From positions 1-61,609 of the forward strand of contig NZ_PQHZ01000039.1 in NCBI RefSeq assembly GCF_003385185.1: 61,609 nt of DNA. The letters run 5' to 3'. The DNA comes from Amycolatopsis palatopharyngis (lineage in GTDB: Bacteria; Actinomycetota; Actinomycetes; Mycobacteriales; Pseudonocardiaceae). The notes beneath the pieces are model-generated. The model saw nothing but the letters and a program-made list of their open reading frames with translations, was not told the DNA's origin and searched no databases. Of this stretch, positions 17,694-25,219 are shown piece after piece. Within the stretch, counting starts at the first letter, position 1. Each line of letters begins with the position of its first letter. The position numbers and the translations under genes are program-made.

Positions 17694-17746
17694 TTCCCCA
17701 ATGTGGCATTCGGGAACTTCAACGTCCCCAATGTGGCATTGGGGAC
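17694..17746. repeat. Family A palindrome dimer (copy 2) after the thiolase gene
   Basis: The same CCCCAATG-TGG-CATTGGGG palindrome occurs twice with starts 30 bp apart, as in the copy after hppD. The first unit has one arm mismatch (CATTCGGG). The 7-nt spacer is cttcaac here and gttgaac in the other copy. It follows the thiolase stop by 33 nt. Confidence 0.85.
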
Positions 17747-17827
17747 GTTCCCTGCCCGCACCGGGCGCGAGCTGGATGCCACCAACGGAGGCTGCCCGAG
17801 GGTGGCCTGCATCAATAGGGTGAGCAC

Positions 17828-18214
17828 ATGAGGTTCCTGCTGGCAGCCGTGTTCACGCTGGCCGGCGCCGCCGCCGCGGTGTTCGCCATGATCCGCCCGT
17901 GGCAGGACGGCCGTACGGCATCGGAGTTCGGCCTCGCCGGCCTCTTCGGTGACGCCGATGCCGGCAGCTCCGGATTCTTCACGTCCATCGCGTTCCTGCT
18001 GGCGCTGGCCATTGCCGCAGGCGTCATCGGCCTGCTGACCCGCCTCAGGCTGATTCTCGCGGTCGCGCTCGTGCTGTGCTTCTTGCCGACCGCACTGTGG
18101 GCACTCGAGCGGGCGGACGGGTTCACCATCGCAGGCGCCGAGTCCGGCCTCACCAACGCGGCGGCGGCTTGCGGCGCGTTTCTCGTCGCCATGCTGATGC
18201 TGCCCCGCCGATGA
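17828..18214 (+). CDS. Small four-span membrane protein
   Basis: 128 residues, four predicted spans, an extracellular loop with FGDADAGSSGFF, and a basic C-terminus (LPRR). The ATG at 17828 has a GGTGAG nearby. Not recognised. It lies alone between a family A repeat and a strong bidirectional terminator. Confidence 0.7.
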   Translation: MRFLLAAVFTLAGAAAAVFAMIRPWQDGRTASEFGLAGLFGDADAGSSGFFTSIAFLLALAIAAGVIGLLTRLRLILAVALVLCFLPTALWALERADGFTIAGAESGLTNAAAACGAFLVAMLMLPRR

Positions 18215-18311
18215 GCTGACAACCGCTACTCCAAGAAGCGCACACAGATGCTGGTGGGTGGCTCGTTGTAGGTGAGGCCGCCGTCGCCTCGAAAGAGTGA
18301 CAACCGAACGC

Positions 18312-18350
18312 CGAAAGGGGCTTCCGGCCATTGGCCGGAAACCCCTTTCG
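18312..18350. terminator. Bidirectional terminator hairpin
   Basis: An outer 9-bp stem CGAAAGGGG/CCCCTTTCG encloses an inner 8-bp stem TTCCGGCC/GGCCGGAA. It lies between convergent genes ending at 18214 and 18367, so it can serve both. Confidence 0.75.
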
Positions 18351-18366
18351 CCTGAGCTGTTGTAGG

Positions 18367-19197
18367 TCAGTCGCTGTTCAGCGCCGCCAGCAGCCGGACC
18401 ATTTCCAGGTACAGCCAGACCAGCGTGGTCATCAGGCCGAATGCGGCGAACCACGCCCACTTGGACGGCATGCCTTCGCGGATCATCTTGTCGGCCATGT
18501 CGAAATCGAGCAGCAGCATGAACGCCGCGATCCCGATGAACAGCAGGCTGACGCCGATGGCCAGCGGACCCGTTCCACGGATGCCGATGCCCTCACCGTT
18601 GAACATGCCGACAACGAGGTTCACCAACATCAGCATGGCCGCGCCCGCGGCCGCGCCGATGACCCACTTGGTCAGCCGGGGGGTCACCTTCACCGCACCG
18701 GTCTTGTAGACGACCAGCATCGCGACGAAGACGAGCGCGGTGCCGAGGATCGCCTGCATGGCGATGGGTTCACCAGGTGCGACCAAGGTCTGGAAGACAC
18801 CCGTGAAGGCCCCGAGGAAGACACCCTCGGCGGCGGAGTAGGCCAGCGTCAGCGGCCCACTGGCCTTCTGCTTGAAGATGATGAACAACGAGAGGCCAAG
18901 GCCGACGAGCATGCCGATGATGAGCGCACCGAACACGCCACCCGTGGCTCCGGCCTCGAGCTGGCCCTGTGCCCAGATGGCTGTCGGCACCCCGGTCAGC
19001 AACGCTGTCCCGATGGAGGCACCGGTCTTCATGACGACGTCGTCGACCGTCATCGGACGGTCGGCGGAATCCGCGGGCGCCTGCGGTGCGCCGTAGCCCG
19101 GCACGCCGCCCTGCGGCTGGTTGAAGCCCGCGTACTGGCTGTGCGCCGCACCACCCGTCGGGAGGTTACGGAAAGCGGGGTTGCTTGAGGTACGCAC
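18367..19197 (-). CDS. Bax inhibitor-1/YccA family membrane protein
   Basis: 276 residues. A hydrophilic N-terminal 50 residues (Gly/Pro/Tyr-rich) precede seven membrane segments, with features of the actinobacterial BI-1/YccA branch. The GTG at 19197 has AGGAGG 5 nt upstream. Members are proposed cation (Ca2+/H+) leak channels or modulators of membrane proteolysis; the bacterial role is unsettled. Confidence 0.88.
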   Translation of the reverse strand: MRTSSNPAFRNLPTGGAAHSQYAGFNQPQGGVPGYGAPQAPADSADRPMTVDDVVMKTGASIGTALLTGVPTAIWAQGQLEAGATGGVFGALIIGMLVGLGLSLFIIFKQKASGPLTLAYSAAEGVFLGAFTGVFQTLVAPGEPIAMQAILGTALVFVAMLVVYKTGAVKVTPRLTKWVIGAAAGAAMLMLVNLVVGMFNGEGIGIRGTGPLAIGVSLLFIGIAAFMLLLDFDMADKMIREGMPSKWAWFAAFGLMTTLVWLYLEMVRLLAALNSD

Positions 19198-19265
19198 CTG
19201 ATCCTCCTGGATCTCCTGGCACTTGCATTGGGTTAAACGACCGCCCGTGCCGGCCGGTTCCCGTC

Positions 19266-19283
19266 GGTAAAGCCGACTTTACC
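19266..19283. promoter_or_regulatory. Inverted repeat GGTAAAG-CCGA-CTTTACC in divergent intergenic region
   Basis: A perfect 7-bp inverted repeat with a 4-nt centre lies 69 bp upstream of the BI-1 gene in the 361-bp gap to the surface-protein gene. It may be an operator. The rest of the gap shows another imperfect inverted repeat (CCCTTTG with CAAAGGA near 19447-19466) and no convincing gene. Confidence 0.35.
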
Positions 19284-19558
19284 CATATTGTCGATCGCGG
19301 ACGTGAATGCGGTGGCCGGACCGCACCGACCGTTCGTCATACGTCAATCCCTTGGCCTATTGCCTGTTCACCGTGACTCGCGCGATGCTCACCTGCAGTG
19401 TCCGCGTCATTACCTGGGGCGCGTCGGGGGTCTTATCGATCGTGTGCCCTTTGACCTGGGCAAAGGACACAGACAGCAGGCCGTGATCGGCATCAGCCGA
19501 GGGCGCGACCGCCATCGGGGGCGACGGCGTGGCCACAGTACTAAGGAGTCAACAGGAT

Positions 19559-21112
19559 ATGCGGTGCACGACACACCCGGATGTCGCAGTGCGCGCGCCG
19601 CGCCGTTTGGTGGGGCTACTCACAGCGACCCTGCTCGGCGCGCTGTCTCTGGTCGCACTCGCGCAGCCCGCAGCCGCGGATCCGAAAGAGGGCATCGGCC
19701 ACGAGGTCACCGGCCAGCCCTACAGGGACAGCGGCGGGGGTACCGACTGGCTCGGATCCTACGTAGTCAACGGTCAGCAGGTGTTCTGCGTCCAGTTCCA
19801 GTACAAGGCACCCGACACCGACGAGCAGTACGAGCCCGGTGACGAGCTGCTCACCAAGTGGGGCGACAAGCTCTCCGCGGACGTCGCGGCGAACATCTCC
19901 TACCTGCTGCTGCGCTACGGGGACACGAAGAGCGCCGACGAGGCAGCCGCCCTCGCTCACCTGCTGCACTCCTGGACGGCCGCACCCCGCGACGGCAAGA
20001 ACGATCTCGACCCGAAGAAGGGGTTCAAGGAGATCGGGTACGACATCGACCTGCACTTCGACGGTCTGCCCGCGAAGGCGAAGGAGGCCGTCGAGCGGCT
20101 GCGGTCCGACGCCGAGGCCAACCGGGGCCCGTGGACGGCCGAGATCACCCCGCCCGAGGGTGAGCAACTGATCGGCAGCCCGGCCGAGTGGACGGTCGAG
20201 GTCAAGAACGCCAAGGGCGCCGGTGTGCCGGACGTGCCCGTCACCCTCACCTCCTCCGGCGCCACGCTGGAGGAGAAGGCCACCCCGGAGCCGGAAGAAG
20301 TCGCGAAAGCCTCGAAAGACGAGGAAGCCACGGAAGCCGCGGAAACAACCGAGAACTCCGAAGACGCCCAGGCCTCGGAGGCCGAGGAGAAGGCGAAGAC
20401 AACCGAAACCACGGTCACCACCGGCAAGGACGGCACCGCGAGCGTCAGCCTGGTTCCCAACGGTGAGAAGCCGAAGCTGACCGCCGCGCTGTCCGCGCCG
20501 GCGGACCGGCCGTATGTGCAGTTCCCCGTCGACGGCGAGACCCAGCGAGTGGTCTCCACCGGCGGTGAGCAGGAACTGACCGCGGAGGCCACCACGATCG
20601 CCCGTACTCAGCCGGGCATCGTGCAGGTCACCAAGAAGAACTCCGAGACCGGAGCCGGCATCGCCGGCGTCTCCCTGCGGCTGACCGGGAAGGACAAGAC
20701 CGCTCCGGCCGTCGGCCAGGACGGCGCTCCCCTCGCAGATTCCGAAGGCAAGCCGGTCGTCCTCAAGACCGACGACAGTGGTGTGGCGACCATCGAGAAT
20801 CTGCGCACCCCGCAGGAGGTCTGCATCGTCGAGGTCAGCGCGCCGGCCGGATTCGATCAGGACTTCGACCCGGACAACCCGCCATCCGCCTGCGGCCAAC
20901 TGGCACCGGGGGAAACCCTTGCCCTCGAACTCGCCAACGCGCCCAACGAGGTGCCGCGAACGATCCCCGCAGGCACCCAGCCCACGGTGATCGCGAGCAC
21001 CGCGGGCACGTCCGGCCCGTCCACCGGAGCGTTGGCGGGTATCGGCGGCCTCGCCCTGCTCGGCACGGCGTTGGTCGGCTGGACGGCGCGCCGGCGGTTC
21101 GCTAAGCAGTAA
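19559..21112 (+). CDS. Secreted thioester-domain-like surface protein with SpaA-type fold and C-terminal anchor
   Basis: 517 residues from the ATG at 19559 (AAGGAG 10 nt upstream; an earlier GTG at 19529 is less likely). Signal peptide to about residue 40 (ALAQPAAA). A TQXA/thioester-like domain follows with Cys77 (VFCVQF), but the segment where the partner Gln is expected reads AALAHLLHSWT. Next come an Ig-like part with a Glu/Lys/Thr-rich low-complexity insert (about residues 235-290), a SpaA/prealbumin-like domain (VTKKNSETGAGIAGVSLRL to EVSAPAGF), a C-terminal span and RRR tail. No LPxTG is seen. A sortase gene follows directly, so covalent wall anchoring is plausible. Confidence 0.75.
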   Translation: MRCTTHPDVAVRAPRRLVGLLTATLLGALSLVALAQPAAADPKEGIGHEVTGQPYRDSGGGTDWLGSYVVNGQQVFCVQFQYKAPDTDEQYEPGDELLTKWGDKLSADVAANISYLLLRYGDTKSADEAAALAHLLHSWTAAPRDGKNDLDPKKGFKEIGYDIDLHFDGLPAKAKEAVERLRSDAEANRGPWTAEITPPEGEQLIGSPAEWTVEVKNAKGAGVPDVPVTLTSSGATLEEKATPEPEEVAKASKDEEATEAAETTENSEDAQASEAEEKAKTTETTVTTGKDGTASVSLVPNGEKPKLTAALSAPADRPYVQFPVDGETQRVVSTGGEQELTAEATTIARTQPGIVQVTKKNSETGAGIAGVSLRLTGKDKTAPAVGQDGAPLADSEGKPVVLKTDDSGVATIENLRTPQEVCIVEVSAPAGFDQDFDPDNPPSACGQLAPGETLALELANAPNEVPRTIPAGTQPTVIASTAGTSGPSTGALAGIGGLALLGTALVGWTARRRFAKQ

Positions 21113-21115
21113 GTC

Positions 21116-21856
21116 ATGCCCGCACAGATTCTCCGGCGGCACGGGCCGGCCACCTCGTTCCTCGCGGGTGTGGCCAGCCTGCTCGTCGTCGAACTCGTCG
21201 TCGCGGGAGCGATGCTGCTGCCCGCCGAGGAGACCGTCGCGGGCACCGCAAGGCCCGCGGCCGTCGCACCGCAGGAACCGGCTGCGCAGGAAAAGCCCGC
21301 TCCGGCGGTCGAGGCGAAACCCGCTCCGGCCGCGGCGACCGAGGAGAAGCCGGCCGAGGAACCCGCCGAGAAGCCGAAGACACAACCGCCTCCCCCGGCC
21401 GCCCCGCCCCAGGGACAGCGGCCGAACACCATCCGGCTACCCGACGGCGGGACGGCGACGCTGGTGCGCAAGGAGATCGTCGGGCCGAACGCCGTGCTTC
21501 CCGTCCCGGAAAACCTCGGGGAGGCCACGTGGTGGGGCGCAGGCCTCGGCGCCGACGGTGGCGCGAGCGTCTTCGCCGGTCACGTGAACTGGCAGGGACG
21601 GATCGGCCCGTTCGCCGAACTCTGGCAGGCGCAGGTGAACGAGGAGGTCGTCGTCAAGGACGAGGCAGGCAAGGAGTGGAAGTACCGCGTCTCCCAGTTG
21701 GTCACCGTGCACAAGGACGAGCTGCCCGCCAAGGCCGACGAGCTGTTCAGCCAGGGCGGAGCACACCGGATCGTGCTGGTCACCTGTGGCGGACGCTGGC
21801 TGGGCGGCTCCACGGGCTACGCGGAGAACCGAATCGTGATCGCCGATCCGGCGTAG
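21116..21856 (+). CDS. Class F-type sortase
   Basis: 246 residues: N-terminal membrane anchor (about 15-35), a Pro/Ala/Glu-rich linker, then the sortase barrel with His156 (FAGHVNWQG), Cys224 (LVTCGG) and Arg239 (ENRIVI), the full catalytic triad. The pattern fits actinobacterial class F sortases. It starts 3 nt after the stop of the surface protein, so the pair is one operon and that protein is its likely substrate. Confidence 0.85.
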   Translation: MPAQILRRHGPATSFLAGVASLLVVELVVAGAMLLPAEETVAGTARPAAVAPQEPAAQEKPAPAVEAKPAPAAATEEKPAEEPAEKPKTQPPPPAAPPQGQRPNTIRLPDGGTATLVRKEIVGPNAVLPVPENLGEATWWGAGLGADGGASVFAGHVNWQGRIGPFAELWQAQVNEEVVVKDEAGKEWKYRVSQLVTVHKDELPAKADELFSQGGAHRIVLVTCGGRWLGGSTGYAENRIVIADPA

Positions 21857-21937
21857 CCCTGCCTGCGGCGTTCCCAACAGGCGCGGCTCAAGGCAGAATC
21901 CCCATGGTTCGCACTCACGCCTGACGAGGAGGGATCG

Positions 21938-23932
21938 ATGGCGACCTATCTCGTGACCGGTGCCACTGGCCTGATCGGCCGCCACTTCACCCGGCTGCTG
22001 CTGGAGCGGGAGGACACCGAGCAGGTCGCACTGCTGGTGCGCGAATCCTCCCGGGAACGGCTCGCCGCACTCGTCGCGTCCTGGCCGCATCCCGAGCGGG
22101 TCAGTCTGGTGACCGGCGACCTCGCCGGCTCCATGCTCGGTGTCGAAGAAGAACTTCGCGAGCGGCTGCGTGATTCGGTCGACCACATCGTGCATCTCGC
22201 CGCCCTCTACGACCTCACCGCCGATGACGAGGCCAGTATCAAGGCGAACGTGGAGGGCACGCGCAACGTCATCGAACTCGCCGCCGACCTGCGGGCCGGC
22301 TGCCTCCACCATGTGTCTTCGGTCGCGGTGGCCGGGGACTACGACGGCGTCTTCACCGAGGAGATGTTCGACGCGGGACAGCGGCTGGTCACCCCGTACC
22401 ACCGGACGAAGTTCGAGGCCGAACGCCTGGTTCGCGAGCAGCACGAGGTGCCATGGCGGGTTTACCGCCCCGCGGTCGTGGTCGGGCATTCGAAGACCGG
22501 CGAGATGGACAAGATCGACGGTCCGTACTACCTGTTCAACGCCATCAACAGGCTGACTTCCGTGCCGAACCTGCCGGTCGTCGGCCCGGACATCGGCGAC
22601 GTCAATGTCGTCCCAGTGGACTACGTCGCAGCGGCCATGCGCGAGCTGGTGACGAAGGAAGGTCTCGACGGCAGGACGTTCCACCTGGTGAATCCCGAAC
22701 CGCAGTCGGTCACCTCGGTGTACAACGCGTTCGCCTCCGCCGCGGGAGCGCCCACCATCTCGATGGAGCTGGGCACGGGCCTTTCGAACAGGATCGTGCA
22801 ACTGGCCAGGCTCAGCGAGCACGTTCCCGGCGTCACCATCGCGAGGGACGCGGTGCTGGAACGAATCGGAATCCCGCCGGTGCTGCTGGAGACGATGACC
22901 TTCCCGTCGGTGTTCGCGTCCGCGTCCACCCGCAAGGCTCTCGCCGGGTCCGGGATCGAGGTTCCCAGCCTCGAGGAGTACGCACCGGCCCTGTGGCGCT
23001 ACTGGCGCGAGCATCTCGATCCGTTCCGGGCACGTAAGCACGGCCCGCGTGGGGAACTGGACGGCAGGCGAGTGGTCATCACCGGCGCTTCCTCAGGTAT
23101 CGGCAGGGCGACCGCGCTCAAGGTCGCCGAGGAGGGCGGGGTTCCATTGCTGGTCGCCCGGCGCCAGACCGAGCTGGAAGAGGTCCGGGACGAGATCATC
23201 GCCGCCGGCGGGCAGGCGTCGGTGTACCCGGCCGACCTGACCGACGAGGAGTCGGTCCACAAGGCGGTGGCCGCGATGCTCGCCGACCACGGCAGGGTGG
23301 ACATGCTCGTCAACAACGCGGGCCGGTCGATCCGCCGTTCCATCCGGCTTTCCTACGACCGCTTCCACGACTACGAGCGCGCGATGGCGATCAACTACTT
23401 CGGGGCGGTCCGGTTGATCCTCGCCGTGCTGCCGCACATGTCCGAGCGGAAGTTCGGGCATGTCGTGAATGTGTCGTCGATCGGGGTGCAGGGCATCGCG
23501 CCGCGGTTCTCCGCGTACGCCGCGTCCAAGGCGGCGCTGGACTACTTCTCGAAGATCGCGGCGACCGAGACCCACGGCGACGGGATCACCTTCACCACCA
23601 TTCACATGCCACTGGTCCGCACACCGATGATCCGGCCGACCAAGATCTACGACGCGTTCCCGACGAAGTCGCCGGACCAGGCCGCGGACATGGTGCTCAA
23701 GGCGCTCAAGGACCGGCCGAAACACATCGGCACGCCCATCGGCCAGGCCATCCAGCTCGCATACGCCCTCACCCCCGGACTGACCGACGCAGTTGCCTAC
23801 CAAGGCTTCCGCATCTTCCCCGACTCGGCGGCGGCGGGCGGATCCGGCGGGTTGAAGATCGGCCGCGGCGACCGGCATCTGTCCAAAGCAGCCACCGCTC
23901 TGGCCAAACTCACCCGCGGATTCCACTGGTGA
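21938..23932 (+). CDS. Two-domain fatty acyl-CoA reductase (SDR-SDR fusion)
   Basis: 664 residues. Domain one (1-360) is an extended SDR with TGATGLIG at 7-14 and Tyr154-x3-Lys158, resembling acyl-thioester reductases. Domain two (about 370-664) is a classical SDR with TGASSGIG, NNAG and YAASK. The arrangement and length match bifunctional fatty acyl-CoA reductases (Marinobacter FAR, mycobacterial AcrA1/Rv3391) that make fatty aldehydes or alcohols. GAGGAGGG precedes the ATG at 21938. The gene stands alone; no wax ester synthase is nearby. Confidence 0.82.
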   Translation: MATYLVTGATGLIGRHFTRLLLEREDTEQVALLVRESSRERLAALVASWPHPERVSLVTGDLAGSMLGVEEELRERLRDSVDHIVHLAALYDLTADDEASIKANVEGTRNVIELAADLRAGCLHHVSSVAVAGDYDGVFTEEMFDAGQRLVTPYHRTKFEAERLVREQHEVPWRVYRPAVVVGHSKTGEMDKIDGPYYLFNAINRLTSVPNLPVVGPDIGDVNVVPVDYVAAAMRELVTKEGLDGRTFHLVNPEPQSVTSVYNAFASAAGAPTISMELGTGLSNRIVQLARLSEHVPGVTIARDAVLERIGIPPVLLETMTFPSVFASASTRKALAGSGIEVPSLEEYAPALWRYWREHLDPFRARKHGPRGELDGRRVVITGASSGIGRATALKVAEEGGVPLLVARRQTELEEVRDEIIAAGGQASVYPADLTDEESVHKAVAAMLADHGRVDMLVNNAGRSIRRSIRLSYDRFHDYERAMAINYFGAVRLILAVLPHMSERKFGHVVNVSSIGVQGIAPRFSAYAASKAALDYFSKIAATETHGDGITFTTIHMPLVRTPMIRPTKIYDAFPTKSPDQAADMVLKALKDRPKHIGTPIGQAIQLAYALTPGLTDAVAYQGFRIFPDSAAAGGSGGLKIGRGDRHLSKAATALAKLTRGFHW

Positions 23933-24057
23933 CACCGCACGCTCGGTAACCGGCACAGGGCCAACCGGGCGGGATCTTGGCGCCGCGAGAGGGAACACGT
24001 CACTCACAAGGCCCGCCTGACGGCGATGACACGGGGTGCGCGGGTACCGTTCAGGGC

Positions 24058-25038
24058 ATGGTGTCTGAGCGAGACAACGGACTCACCCCCCTGCGCCGCG
24101 AGTTCGATCAGGTTTGGCACGGATTCGACCGCAATCAGGTGCGCCAGTACGTGGATCATCTTGAAATGCACGTCGGTCGGTTGATCTCCGACCGTGATGC
24201 GGCGATGGCACAGGCGAGCACGATGTCCCGTGAACTCGAGAACGCACGCCGCGAGATGGCGAAGCTGCGCGAGCGGGTCGAGGAGCTCAAGAAGCCGCCG
24301 GAGCGGCCCGAGGATCTCGACGAGCGCATGCAGCGCACGGTGGATCTGGCGAACGCCAGGGCCGAGGAGATCACCGCCCGCGCCCAGGTCGCGGCCGAGG
24401 AGCACTGGGCCAAGACCACCGAGGCGTCGGAGCAGTTGCGGGAGCGCTACCGCTCGTTGCTCGAAACGCTCGACTCGCACACCCAGCAGATGCAACACGA
24501 GCACGAGGTCGCACTGGAATCCACCCGTGTCGAGGTCCGGGAGCTGACCAGCGAGGCCGCGCGCAGGCGTAAGCAGATGGATTCGCAGTCGGAGAACCGG
24601 CGGCGCACCGTGGAGCGCGAGTTCGACGCCAGGATGAGTGCCGAACGTGCCGCCCTGGAAAAGCACATCGCCGACCAGCAGACCGCGAGCAAGAACCAGG
24701 CCGAGCGGCGCATCTCCGAGGCGACAGCCATGGCGCGACGGAAGGTCGAGGAGGCCACGGCCGAGGCCAAGCGACTGGTGGACGAGGCCACGGCGGACGC
24801 ACAGCGGCGCACGACGGAAGCGAACGACATCGTCAACCGCCTGACGAAGGTACGGGAGGACGCGCTGACGAGGCTGCGTGAGGCGAACGAGGTCCTCGAA
24901 CGCAGCGAGTCGACGCTGACCCCGCTGGAGGAGGAGGCAGCCGAGCTGGCCGACGTCTCCTCCCAGGACCCAGGCGCTTCCGCCCCCGACGACGAGACCA
25001 AGAAGCCCCTCGAGTCCGCAGGCAAGCGCACCTCCTAG
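24058..25038 (+). CDS. DivIVA-like coiled-coil protein
   Basis: 326 residues. The N-terminal 50 (PLRREFDQVWHGFDRNQVRQYVDHLE) resemble the DivIVA membrane-curvature domain; the rest is an almost continuous Glu/Arg/Ala coiled coil with an acidic disordered tail. It probably acts as a cytoskeletal scaffold in polar growth or septation; it is not the main Wag31 gene, which sits with ftsZ in relatives. No SD is visible before the ATG at 24058, but a -10-like TACCGT ends 7 nt upstream, suggesting a leaderless mRNA. GTG at 24061 is an alternative start. Confidence 0.8.
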   Translation: MVSERDNGLTPLRREFDQVWHGFDRNQVRQYVDHLEMHVGRLISDRDAAMAQASTMSRELENARREMAKLRERVEELKKPPERPEDLDERMQRTVDLANARAEEITARAQVAAEEHWAKTTEASEQLRERYRSLLETLDSHTQQMQHEHEVALESTRVEVRELTSEAARRRKQMDSQSENRRRTVEREFDARMSAERAALEKHIADQQTASKNQAERRISEATAMARRKVEEATAEAKRLVDEATADAQRRTTEANDIVNRLTKVREDALTRLREANEVLERSESTLTPLEEEAAELADVSSQDPGASAPDDETKKPLESAGKRTS

Positions 25039-25053
25039 CCCACCCGGGTTGGA

Positions 25054-25179
25054 GCGTCTGCAAGTACGCCCAAGCAAGATCGACTACGCCTTTTTCTACC
25101 ACCAACAGGAACGCACGCCCGACCGACTTGGTAGCGGTTGAAGGCGACTTCGATCTTGCTTGGTGGTACTTGCAGACGC
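25054..25179. repeat. Family C inverted-repeat element, copy 1 (126 bp)
   Basis: Left arm 25054-25081 and right arm 25152-25179 are inverted 28-mers ending GCGTCTGCAAGTAC, differing at two adjacent bases. Each arm extends inward 24 nt to a shared TTGG (outer-to-inner on its own strand), leaving a 22-nt centre. Copy 2 is at 56382-56518. It sits between convergent genes. Confidence 0.85.
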
Positions 25180-25219
25180 CCCAAACCCCGTGCGGAGGGG
25201 CACTTCCCGCATTGGGGAG

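Noticed and set aside
19616..21385. 589-codon minus-strand frame
   Set aside because: Antisense of the surface protein and sortase genes; those have signal peptide, catalytic motifs and SDs, this has none.
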